DNA from: Caulobacteraceae bacterium
GTDB lineage: Bacteria; Pseudomonadota; Alphaproteobacteria; Caulobacterales; Caulobacteraceae
DNA length: 11,830 nt
Direction: 5' to 3'
Assembly: GCA_947479185.1 (NCBI GenBank)
Contig: CANJYY010000050.1
Coordinates: 1 to 11,830 of the forward strand
Below the pieces are notes generated by a model. It made no database searches, was not told the DNA's origin, and saw only the letters and a list, made by a program, of their open reading frames with translations. Shown in pieces: positions 1 to 5,511 of this stretch; the stretch's first letter is position 1; every line of letters begins with the position of its first letter. A program made the translations under genes and the position numbers.

Positions 1-401
1 GCGACATAGCGGGTCTGCTTGCGGGCGCTCATCAGGTCGTCGGGCGACACCCCAACATCCTCGGCGGTCCAGTATTGGCCGCCCAGACCGTCGACGGCCC
101 GGCCGAAGGCCTCGAACAGCGCCGGGGTCTTCTGGCTGCGGGCGTCGCCGATGATCACCGACTTGCCGCCGCCCAGCTCGAGGTCGGCCATGGCGTTCTT
201 GTAGGACATGGCGCGCGAGAGACGCAGCGCATCGACCAGGGCCTCCTCCGAGGACGCGTAGGGCCACATGCGGCAGCCGCCGGCGGCGGGGCCGCGCGCG
301 GTGGAGTGAATGGCGATGATCGTCTTGAGGCCGGTCGTTTCGTCAAACACGGCATGGACGCCTTCGTGGTTCTCGAAGGCGGGATTGTCGAAAACAGACA
401 T
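1..401 (-). CDS. Leucine/Glu-Leu-Phe-Val dehydrogenase, N-terminal part (truncated by window edge)
   Basis: NAD-dependent oxidative deamination of branched-chain or related amino acids to 2-oxo acids is the likely reaction. The 133 visible residues start at ATG 401 (MSVFDNPAF) and run off the left edge. They contain the family's glycine-rich active-site segment: RGPAAGG at 36-42, Lys68 in SYKNAMADLELGGGK, Lys80 at the end of that motif, and Asp115 in WTAEDVG. The Lys/Lys spacing of 12 and even the absolute numbering match Bacillus leucine dehydrogenase, where these are the substrate-binding and catalytic residues. The C-terminal NAD-binding Rossmann domain lies outside the window, so cofactor choice and exact substrate cannot be read. 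No strong Shine-Dalgarno is visible before the ATG. The hydrolase gene lies 82 bp upstream on the same strand. The family is secure; leucine rather than phenylalanine or valine is the best guess from the motif match. Confidence 0.9.
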   Translation of the reverse strand, partial: MSVFDNPAFENHEGVHAVFDETTGLKTIIAIHSTARGPAAGGCRMWPYASSEEALVDALRLSRAMSYKNAMADLELGGGKSVIIGDARSQKTPALFEAFGRAVDGLGGQYWTAEDVGVSPDDLMSARKQTRYV

Positions 402-483
402 GCCGGGTTCCGGGCTGTTCAGGGGGAAATCGTGCGCGCGGGTTTACGCGCCGTCAGCCGCGCTCACAACCCAAAACGAGCGA

Positions 484-1479
484 TCAGGCCCGCGGGCGCC
501 GTCCGGGGGGCGGGATCGGCGGCGCGCCCGACGGCAGGGGCGCGGCGGGGTCAAGGATGAAGCTCTGGATGTCGGCGATCACCACGTCCCGCTGCAGGTC
601 GCGGGTCAGCAGATGCCAGCCGTGGGCGTAGTAGGCCGTGCGATCCGTCGGCTTCAGCCGACCGGCCGCCCGGAACGTCGCCACCTTGGGAATGACCTCG
701 TCGTTGGCCCCGTAGAACCAGCCCACAGGGACGGCGATCCTGCCCGTCGACTGCCACGCCGTCTGCATCAGCTGGACCAGGCCGTAGAGGGTGTCGTTGC
801 GCGCGCCCCAGATCAGCATCGGGTCACGGCCCATGGCGATCAGCTCCTCGCGGTTGTCGCTCGGATGCACCCGTTCGGCGACCCAGGACGGCGGCCGCAG
901 CACCGTCTCGCCGGCCAGATGGGCGGTGAACCACAGGGCCGTCTTGAATGGCAGCGGCTGGCTCGACCAGCCCCAGACCGCCGGCGCCATCAGCACCAGC
1001 CGGTCGGCGGCCGGCGGCCGGTCAGAGGCGAAGGCGGCGATGGCCACGGCCCCGCCCATGCTCTCGCCGGCCACGACCAGGGTCGCCCCGGGATGCCGGG
1101 CCCGCAGTAGGGCGACGAATACCCGCAGATCCTCGGTCATCAGCGCCTCGCCGGCCCAGACCCCGCGTCCCGGCGATCGGCCGAAGCCGCGCTGGTCAAA
1201 GGCGTAGGTGGCGACCCCCTGCCCGGCCCAGACCGGGGCCGCGAAGTGGAAGGCGTTGGCATAGTCGTTCATGCCGTGCAGGGCGGCGACGACGACGGTC
1301 GGTTCGCCCTCCGGCAGCCAGCGCTTGAGGCCCATCCGTGCGCCGTCAAAGCTGAAGAACGTGTCGCCCTCCAGCCGCGCCCCGCTGAAGCCGAGCTCCG
1401 GCGCGCCCGCCATCTGGACCATCGGCGCGCAGCCGGTGACGACGGCGCTGGCGGACAGAAGGAACAGGCGGCGGTTCAT
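484..1479 (-). CDS. Lipoprotein alpha/beta hydrolase (monoacylglycerol lipase / lysophospholipase-like)
   Basis: A 331-residue serine hydrolase, probably anchored in the cell envelope and acting on lipid or other ester substrates. The start at 1479 is preferred over an in-frame ATG at 1530 because it gives a proper lipoprotein signal: MNRR, a hydrophobic stretch, then VTGC with the lipidation Cys at 17. The alpha/beta-hydrolase core shows an HG oxyanion motif at 68-69, DQRGFGRS at 95-102, the nucleophile elbow GESMGG with Ser140, an acid residue in YGANDEV (Asp260) and the catalytic histidine in GWHLL (His289). This order and the RGFGRS segment fit the monoglyceride-lipase / PldB-type family. 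The C-terminus is a proline-rich tail (residues 311-331), likely disordered. The same-strand neighbours are a DUF3253 gene upstream, beyond a repeat element, and the dehydrogenase 82 bp downstream. The true substrate is unknown. Confidence 0.85.
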   Translation of the reverse strand: MNRRLFLLSASAVVTGCAPMVQMAGAPELGFSGARLEGDTFFSFDGARMGLKRWLPEGEPTVVVAALHGMNDYANAFHFAAPVWAGQGVATYAFDQRGFGRSPGRGVWAGEALMTEDLRVFVALLRARHPGATLVVAGESMGGAVAIAAFASDRPPAADRLVLMAPAVWGWSSQPLPFKTALWFTAHLAGETVLRPPSWVAERVHPSDNREELIAMGRDPMLIWGARNDTLYGLVQLMQTAWQSTGRIAVPVGWFYGANDEVIPKVATFRAAGRLKPTDRTAYYAHGWHLLTRDLQRDVVIADIQSFILDPAAPLPSGAPPIPPPGRRPRA

Positions 1480-1565
1480 CAGGTCAGAATGCCCGGGGGC
1501 CTGTGGCGAAGAAAGGGCGGCTGTTGGCAACCGTCGTCAGGCTGCTGGCGGCCGGCTGAACCGGG

Positions 1566-1684
1566 CCCCTCCCCCGCTGGGGGAGGTGGCTCGCCGAAGG
1601 CGAGACGGAAGGGGGTCACCATCAGCCGCCAACCTGCCCCATCAGTCAGCCCTTCGGGCTGCCAGCTCCCCCAGAGGGGGAGCA
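1566..1684. repeat. Inverted pair of hairpin-forming intergenic repeat units
   Basis: Two diverged copies of one unit face each other. The left copy reads rightward from 1568: CCTCCCCC-gct-GGGGGAGG (1568-1586), TGGC, then TCGCC-gaa-GGCGA (1591-1603), GAC and a G-run. The right copy, read on the minus strand from 1683, has GCTCCCCC-tct-GGGGGAGC (1665-1683), TGGC, then AGCCC-gaa-GGGCT (1648-1660), GAC and a G-run. Stem base pairs differ between copies but pairing is kept, with four compensated positions. The element sits between two minus-strand genes and overlaps neither. It resembles the abundant GC-rich intergenic repeats of Caulobacterales genomes. Its function is unknown; it could act as a transcript-end structure or be a non-autonomous mobile repeat. 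Confidence 0.8.
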
Positions 1685-1728
1685 TCCGGACCTGCGCACG
1701 CCGTTGGTCGCTTGAATAGCGATGGCCC

Positions 1729-1992
1729 TTAGTCTTCTGCCGGCGCCTCGGGCTGCGGCAGACGCAGGCGGTACACGCCGCGGAAGCTGTCGGGATCGGC
1801 CGGCTTGCCGTGGCGGGTGATGACCACCGTCCCGGCCCGCGCCATGCCCACGGCCGTGGAGCGCACCTGGCCCAGCGCCCGCTGCCAGCGTTCGGGCAGG
1901 ATGATCTTGGCGACCTCGGAGGGGTCGATGCTCTTGCCCGGCGGCAGCGCCTTGAGCAGGTCGAGGATGGCGTCTTCGATGGGAGAGGTCAT
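1729..1992 (-). CDS. DUF3253 small protein
   Basis: An 87-residue cytoplasmic protein starting MTSPIEDAIL. It shows the DUF3253 pattern from end to end: an N-terminal helix (IEDAILDLLKAL), PGKSIDPSEVAK at 18-29, a Trp (36) followed by GQVRSTAVGMARAG at 41-54, then the strand-turn-strand TVVITRHGKP and a C-terminal RGVYRLR. The layout is like a small winged-helix fold, and the family has no assigned function that I know of. The ATG at 1992 is chosen because homology begins there; an in-frame ATG near 2040 would add about 16 residues without family features. Neither start has a strong Shine-Dalgarno. The gene is divergent from luxR across a 189-bp gap, and the downstream repeat separates it from the hydrolase. 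The domain call is from pattern recognition only. Confidence 0.8.
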   Translation of the reverse strand: MTSPIEDAILDLLKALPPGKSIDPSEVAKIILPERWQRALGQVRSTAVGMARAGTVVITRHGKPADPDSFRGVYRLRLPQPEAPAED

Positions 1993-2100
1993 GGCGGAAC
2001 CCGTAACACGCCCAGCGCGCTCGGGACCAGACGCCGCCATGAACGGCGCACCGCGGGACAGCAGGCTGCCCTGGGGCGGGTTGGCCACATGGCGCGACAA

Positions 2101-2133
2101 TCCGCGCGGACACTTTTCAGAAATCGGCGATTT
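2101..2133. promoter_or_regulatory. Two palindromes in the DUF3253/luxR divergent region; possible luxR operator
   Basis: The 189 bp between the divergent DUF3253 and luxR starts hold a perfect 10-bp palindrome TCCGCGCGGA (2101-2110) and a perfect 13-bp palindrome AAATCGGCGATTT (2121-2133), which is locally A/T-rich. A weak sigma70-like pair follows: TTGCAA at 2132-2137, a 16-bp spacer, then TAGGGT at 2154-2159. The 13-bp palindrome would overlap the -35. This arrangement fits a repressor or autoregulator site, but the sequence is not a canonical lux box and the promoter match is poor. Confidence 0.35.
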
Positions 2134-2181
2134 GCAAAGCCCGCACGCAACCCTAGGGTCATCCGGCGGCGGAGCTTGACC

Positions 2182-2928
2182 ATGCTGGACGACACGACGC
2201 GAGCCACGGTCTTCCGCTTCCTGCAGGACGCCCAGGGCATCGCCACCCTCGAGGAACTCAACGACCGGTTCACCGGGGCGGTGCAGGCGCTCGGGTTTTA
2301 CGGCGCCGTCTATATCCGGCTGTCGGCGGATGGCCGTCTGCTGCCGCCCCGGCCGGTGTTCGGCGAGCCGCCGGAGGGCTGGGTCGACCACTACTTCGCC
2401 AACAACTACGCCCGGTTCGACACGGCCATTCCGATGTCGTTCCAGTCGCGCGAGCCGTTCACCTGGAGCGAGGCCGCCGAGCGCGGCATGGAGCGGCAGA
2501 CCCAGACCCTGTTCGGGGAAGCCTATGAATGGTGGCGGTCGGAGGTGCTGATCTGTCCGGTCCGGGGCATCAACGGCGGCCTGTCGATCATAGACCTGAC
2601 GATGGACAGGGGCCGGCGGCTGGCCGCCGAGGAACGCTCGACCGCCCATGCGCTCGCCAGCCTCTACGCAGTCGCCGGCGAGGGTTTCCTCGAACGGCCC
2701 GAACCGCCGCAGGAGCTGGACCGCCCGCTTACCTGGCGCGAGGCCGAATGCGTCTACTGGGTCTGCCTCGGCAAGTCCGACGAGGAGATCGGCCGGATCC
2801 TGTCGATCTCCCGCAAGACGGCCAACCACCACGTCGAGGCAGCCAAGGCCAAACTGGGCGTGGCGACCCGTGCGAGCCTGTCCTGGCGGGCCTTCGCCCT
2901 CGGCCTGGTCCAGCCGCCGGTGTTCTGA
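2182..2928 (+). CDS. LuxR-family transcriptional regulator (quorum-sensing receptor)
   Basis: A 248-residue regulator with the classical two-domain layout: an N-terminal autoinducer-binding domain (about 15-165) and a C-terminal LuxR helix-turn-helix (about 180-240). Start ATG 2182 has GGAG at 2171-2174, 7 bases upstream. The DNA-binding half carries LTWREAE (183-189), GKSDEEIG (197-204), LSIS (207-210), T213, H217 and KL (224-225), all typical. In the ligand domain, Trp67, Tyr71, Asp80 and Trp95 reproduce TraR Trp57, Tyr61, Asp70 and Trp85 with the same 4-9-15 spacing. The Pro after Asp is Thr81, and the conserved Gly before the inner strand aligns with Glu121. The gene lies directly upstream of a luxI-type synthase on the same strand, so the two are probably a cognate pair. 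The altered pocket hints at an unusual ligand or ligand-independent folding. Confidence 0.92.
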   Translation: MLDDTTRATVFRFLQDAQGIATLEELNDRFTGAVQALGFYGAVYIRLSADGRLLPPRPVFGEPPEGWVDHYFANNYARFDTAIPMSFQSREPFTWSEAAERGMERQTQTLFGEAYEWWRSEVLICPVRGINGGLSIIDLTMDRGRRLAAEERSTAHALASLYAVAGEGFLERPEPPQELDRPLTWREAECVYWVCLGKSDEEIGRILSISRKTANHHVEAAKAKLGVATRASLSWRAFALGLVQPPVF

Positions 2929-2986
2929 GGCCGGGCAATAGGGCAAACGCCCCATGGTCCCCGATACGGGCCTGACCGACCCTCCG

Positions 2987-3001
2987 CCTCCTCAAGGGAG
3001 G
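2987..3001 (+). promoter_or_regulatory. luxI ribosome-binding site inside a hairpin
   Basis: The luxI Shine-Dalgarno GGGAGG (2996-3001) lies 5 bases before ATG 3007. CCTCC at 2987-2991 is perfectly complementary to GGAGG at 2997-3001, with the 5-base loop TCAAG. A second anti-Shine-Dalgarno tract, CCCTCC, lies just upstream at 2980-2985 and could pair instead. The structure would partly mask the site. A chance origin in GC-rich DNA cannot be excluded. Confidence 0.5.
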
Positions 3002-3006
3002 CCGTC

Positions 3007-3702
3007 ATGATCCATGTTGTGACCCACGCCCTGCGCGGCGTCTACGCCGAGCAGATCGCCGCCATGCATCGTATGCGGCGCGAGGTGTTCATCGTCGCGC
3101 GAGGCTGGGACCTCGAGGAGCGCGACGGCGGCGAGTACGATCGCGGCGACGACGAGCAGGCCATCTATTTCATGATGCTCGACGAGGACGGCGGCCTGCA
3201 GGTCAGCATCCGGGTCCGGCCGGTGCTCGACTGGAGCATCCTGGTCGACGAGATGCCGGCCTGCATCGAGGGCGACGCCGAGGCCCTGCGCCGCCCGGAC
3301 GTCTGGGAGATGGCCCGCCATCTGGCCAGCGGCCAGGGGCGGTCCGTCGGCGAGGCCAAACGACGGGCGGCCGAGTTCCGCATCGCCATGCTGGAGGCGG
3401 CCCGGGCGCGGGGTGTGACCTCGATCGTCGGCTCGGTGGACGTCGGCCTGCTGGCGCACGGGATCCGGGCCTGGCTCGACCTGAAGCCGCTCGGCCTGCC
3501 GGTGGTCTATCCCGAGGGCGGCGCCGCGGTCGGTTACGAGATCCCGGTTACCGATGACCTGATTCACCGTCTGCGGCGGGCCAATGGCCTGCTGACCCCG
3601 GCGGCGTTCGAACTGCCGTCCGACGCGGCCCTGGCGGTCACGCCGGCCCAGCTGGAACGCGCCCACCGCATGGCCAACGTAATGAGTGACGCGCCGGCAT
3701 GA
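3007..3702 (+). CDS. Acyl-homoserine-lactone synthase, LuxI family
   Basis: A 231-residue autoinducer synthase that joins the methionine moiety of S-adenosylmethionine to an acyl group from acyl-ACP or acyl-CoA to give a homoserine-lactone signal. The invariant family residues are present: Arg24 and Phe28 in MRREVF, Trp34 in RGWDL, Asp45 and Asp48 in EYDRGD, Arg69 in SIRVRP, and Glu101 and Arg104 in WEMARHLA. The region after 130 is the variable acyl-binding half of the GNAT-like fold. The start is ATG 3007 with a strong GGGAGG site, itself in a hairpin. The gene follows luxR by 78 bp in the same direction, and its stop overlaps the ATG of a small acidic protein. The acyl chain and the acyl donor (ACP versus CoA) cannot be told from the sequence by eye. 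Confidence 0.95.
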   Translation: MIHVVTHALRGVYAEQIAAMHRMRREVFIVARGWDLEERDGGEYDRGDDEQAIYFMMLDEDGGLQVSIRVRPVLDWSILVDEMPACIEGDAEALRRPDVWEMARHLASGQGRSVGEAKRRAAEFRIAMLEAARARGVTSIVGSVDVGLLAHGIRAWLDLKPLGLPVVYPEGGAAVGYEIPVTDDLIHRLRRANGLLTPAAFELPSDAALAVTPAQLERAHRMANVMSDAPA

Positions 3703-3911
3703 TTCCGCCTGACGAAGACTTCGCCAACCTGTCGCTCGACCATCGCACCTTCCTGGACCTGGTGGACCGACTGTCGCCGGACCGCCGACGCGTGGTCGGG
3801 GTGCTGCTGCAGAAGGTCGCCCTGCTCGAGGCGGAACAGGGCGAGTCCGCCGCCCTGTCGTTGATCGACGACATCTCGCTGATCCTCTCCGGCGCAGAAA
3901 CGACCCACTAG
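3699..3911 (+). CDS. Unrecognised 70-residue acidic helical protein, translationally coupled to luxI
   Basis: I do not recognise this family. The ATG at 3699 overlaps the luxI TGA (ATGA, 4-bp overlap), the usual sign of translational coupling, and no separate strong ribosome-binding site is needed. The protein is short, acidic and predicted mostly helical. There is an N-terminal PPDEDFANLSLDHRTFLDLV segment, then an amphipathic helix of about 25-48 (SPDRRRVVGVLLQKVALLEAEQGE) and a second Leu/Ile-rich helix of about 51-65. It has no cysteine, no signal peptide and no membrane segment. The basic cluster DRRR at 28-31 contrasts with the acidic remainder. Coupling to the synthase suggests a role in the quorum-sensing circuit, for example as a small partner or antiactivator of the LuxR protein; this is inference from position only. 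The codon pattern matches neighbours, so the gene is probably real. Confidence 0.75.
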   Translation: MIPPDEDFANLSLDHRTFLDLVDRLSPDRRRVVGVLLQKVALLEAEQGESAALSLIDDISLILSGAETTH

Positions 3912-3987
3912 ACTCGGTCGGCAACTCGACTCACCATCCGGTGGCAGGGGCCGTTCAACGAGGTCCCGCGGGGGAGATGCCTGGAGA

Positions 3988-4365
3988 ATGCCTGATCCTA
4001 TCGATGTCGGCGTGGGGGCGCGGATCCGTATTCGCCGCAGGGAACTGGGCGTCAGCCAGACGACCCTCGGCCAACACCTCGGGCTGACCTTTCAGCAGAT
4101 CCAGAAATACGAACGCGGCGCCAACCGCGTCTCCGCCTCCATGCTGGTCCGCACCGCCGCCTGCCTGGAATGCTCGGTGGCCTATCTCGTTGGCGAGCTG
4201 GAGGGATCGGCCGGCCATCTGTCAGGCGCCCTGTTGGCGCGGCTGGCCGAACCGGGCGTCGCCGAGCTGGTCGAGGCGTTCAACGCGATCAGGAGCCCCC
4301 GGGCGCGGACGGCCCTGATGCAGCTGGCCCGCAGCATGGTCGACGACGACGCGACGCCGGACTGA
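3988..4365 (+). CDS. XRE-family helix-turn-helix regulator
   Basis: A 125-residue cytoplasmic DNA-binding protein. The HTH_3 domain occupies about residues 9-68, with the helix-turn-helix at 23-44 (SQTTLGQHLGLTFQQIQKYERG), followed by NRVSASMLVRTA and the LECSVAYLV helix. This is the subtype widespread in alphaproteobacteria, where QIQKYERG.NR.S is nearly invariant. The C-terminal half (about 72-125) is a short helical region that may mediate dimerisation or sensing. A GGGGGAG tract at 3970-3976 is 11 bases before the ATG, and GGAGA abuts the ATG directly, so the start is reasonable but not ideal. The gene lies 76 bp after the small luxI-coupled gene and could be co-transcribed with the quorum-sensing cassette. 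Its targets are unknown. Confidence 0.88.
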   Translation: MPDPIDVGVGARIRIRRRELGVSQTTLGQHLGLTFQQIQKYERGANRVSASMLVRTAACLECSVAYLVGELEGSAGHLSGALLARLAEPGVAELVEAFNAIRSPRARTALMQLARSMVDDDATPD

Positions 4366-4408
4366 CCGGCGCGCCGAGCCTCTGGATGACCGCGCCCGCT
4401 TGAGCGAC

Positions 4409-4430
4409 GGCCGATAGCCGCCTATCAGCC
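4409..4430 (+). other. Stem-loop between the XRE regulator and the thioesterase
   Basis: GATAG (4413-4417) pairs with CTATC (4422-4426) around the 4-base loop CCGC. Across a single C/A mismatch the stem extends with GGC (4409-4411) and GCC (4428-4430). No T-run follows, so it is not a standard intrinsic terminator. It may separate the two transcription units or serve as an operator. Confidence 0.35.
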
Positions 4431-4454
4431 AGCCTGAAGGCGAGGGAGAACGGC

Positions 4455-4907
4455 ATGGACGGCGGCAACGAGGTTTCCAGCGGACCGCGACTGACGACGC
4501 AGGGCGAATGGGCCGGCTGGCGCAGCTGGGACGGCGACCCGTTCGAGACGCAGTCGGGCCCCTACTATTTCCGCAAGGACGAGGACGGGACGACGCGCTG
4601 CGCCTTCCGCGCCGAGCGCAAGCACATGAACGGCGGCGGCTTCATGCACGGCGGCTGCATGATGACCTTCGCCGACTTCGCCCTGTTCGCCATCGCCCAT
4701 GAAGAGCTGCAGGACGGCCATGCGGTGACCGTCAGCCTGAACGGCGAATTCATCGGTCCGGCCCACGAGGGCGACCTGGTCGAGGCCACCGGCGAGGTGA
4801 TCAAGGCCGGCAAGTCGATGGTCTTCATCCGCGGCCTGGTCTCGACCGGCGGCGCGCCGATGCTGTCCTTCTCCGGCGTGATCAAGAAGGTCGCGCGCAG
4901 GCTCTGA
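4455..4907 (+). CDS. PaaI-like hotdog-fold thioesterase
   Basis: A 150-residue single-domain hotdog protein, probably hydrolysing acyl-CoA thioesters in the cytoplasm. The family signature lies at 58-74: MNGGGF followed by MHGG (64-67) and TFAD with Asp74, which corresponds to the catalytic Asp of PaaI-type enzymes. It is followed by the long hotdog helix (residues 72-84) and the strands VTVSLNGEFIGPA (91-103), GDLVEATGEVIKAGKSMVFIRG and SFSGVIKKV. The start at ATG 4455 is supported by GGGAGAA about 6 bases upstream. It is followed after one base by a GNAT gene, so the two form an operon. The substrate is unknown. Given the nearby AHL synthase, a role in acyl-thioester turnover is conceivable but not shown. 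Confidence 0.88.
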   Translation: MDGGNEVSSGPRLTTQGEWAGWRSWDGDPFETQSGPYYFRKDEDGTTRCAFRAERKHMNGGGFMHGGCMMTFADFALFAIAHEELQDGHAVTVSLNGEFIGPAHEGDLVEATGEVIKAGKSMVFIRGLVSTGGAPMLSFSGVIKKVARRL

Positions 4908-4908
4908 C

Positions 4909-5409
4909 ATGGCCCTCGAACCTGCCACGCCCGAGGACATCCCGGCGATCATGGCGATCGAGCGGGACCCGGCCTATGCGCTGTTCATCGGCAGTTTCGA
5001 GGCGGACGAACACACCGCCCTGATGGCCTCGACCGACGCCCGCTACCTGGCCTGGCGCGAGGACGGCCGGCTGTTGGCCTTCGCCATCCTGCAACGGCTC
5101 GATGATCCCAACCGCATCGTGCTGCTCAAGCGTATCGCGGCGGCGCGGACCGACGGCGGCCTGGGCCGCCGCCTGCTTCCGGCCGTCATCGACCATGTGT
5201 TCCAGACCACCGACGCCAACCGCCTCGAACTGACCGTCAGCAGCGTCAATCCGCGCGCCGAGCACAGCTACCGCCGCGAGGGCTTCGTCCACGAGGGCAC
5301 GAAACGCGAGATCTACCGCCACCCCGGCGAGGTCTACTATTCAGCCCACCTGTTCGCCATGCTGCGCCGGGAGTGGGAGGCCCTGCCCCGCCGATCGGCG
5401 CGGGTCTGA
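4909..5409 (+). CDS. GNAT-family N-acetyltransferase
   Basis: A 166-residue acetyl-CoA-dependent acyltransferase of unknown acceptor. The GNAT fold elements are visible in order: the N-terminal PATPEDIPAIMAIER strand-helix (5-19), the LAWREDGRLLAFAIL strands (48-61), motif A from about 72 to 90 with TDGGLGRRLL, whose R/Q-x-x-G-x-G/A loop is slightly degenerate, and motif B (107-126) with LTVSSVNPRAEHSYRREGF, including Asn114, Tyr121 and Gly125-Phe126. The ATG lies one base after the thioesterase TGA, so translation is likely coupled. The overall pattern resembles RimI/RimJ-like small-molecule or protein acetyltransferases. No feature fixes the substrate. Confidence 0.88.
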   Translation: MALEPATPEDIPAIMAIERDPAYALFIGSFEADEHTALMASTDARYLAWREDGRLLAFAILQRLDDPNRIVLLKRIAAARTDGGLGRRLLPAVIDHVFQTTDANRLELTVSSVNPRAEHSYRREGFVHEGTKREIYRHPGEVYYSAHLFAMLRREWEALPRRSARV

Positions 5410-5415
5410 CCTGCC

Positions 5416-5434
5416 GCGCGATCCGCGCTTGATT
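5416..5434 (+). terminator. Possible weak terminator after the GNAT gene
   Basis: GCGCG (5416-5420) pairs with CGCGC (5424-5428) over a 3-base loop and is followed by TTGATT. The stem is short and the tail is not a pure T-run; the tail is also the left half of the FNR-like box. It may end the thioesterase/GNAT transcript, but confidence is low. Confidence 0.25.
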
Positions 5435-5470
5435 CAGGTCAAATTCGCTTTCGACGCCGCTCGCTATCTT
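5429..5470 (+). promoter_or_regulatory. FNR/FixK-type box and -10 element of a class II promoter for ppk2
   Basis: TTGATTCAGGTCAA at 5429-5442 is a TTGA-N6-TCAA dyad matching the FNR/FixK consensus TTGAT-N4-ATCAA at all but one position. A -10-like TATCTT lies at 5465-5470. A start site about 7 bases after the -10 falls near 5477, which places the box centre (5435.5) at about -41.5, the classic position for class II activation. This predicts an untranslated leader of about 35 nt before ATG 5512. The site would make the polyphosphate kinase oxygen- or redox-responsive through an FNR/FixK-like regulator, none of which is encoded in the window. Confidence 0.65.
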
Positions 5471-5511
5471 GAGCAGTTGGCGGTGTGGGCTGTTGCGGCC
5501 GGCGCCATTGC

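Noticed and set aside
2905..2913. CTGGTCCAG palindrome as a lux box for luxI
   Set aside because: It lies inside luxR coding sequence, is short, and its arms break after four pairs, so it does not match the usual 18-20 bp lux-box dyad.
2941..2952. GGGC-aaac-GCCC as a luxR terminator
   Set aside because: Only a 4-bp stem with no T-run.
1993..2955. Upstream extension of the DUF3253 frame across luxR on the minus strand
   Set aside because: The segment is antisense to luxR, has no recognisable domain, and the DUF3253 homology starts at 1992.
2992..3924. A 310-codon minus-strand frame opposite luxI
   Set aside because: Arg/Gly/Pro-rich translation with no family features, fully opposed to a clear LuxI gene.
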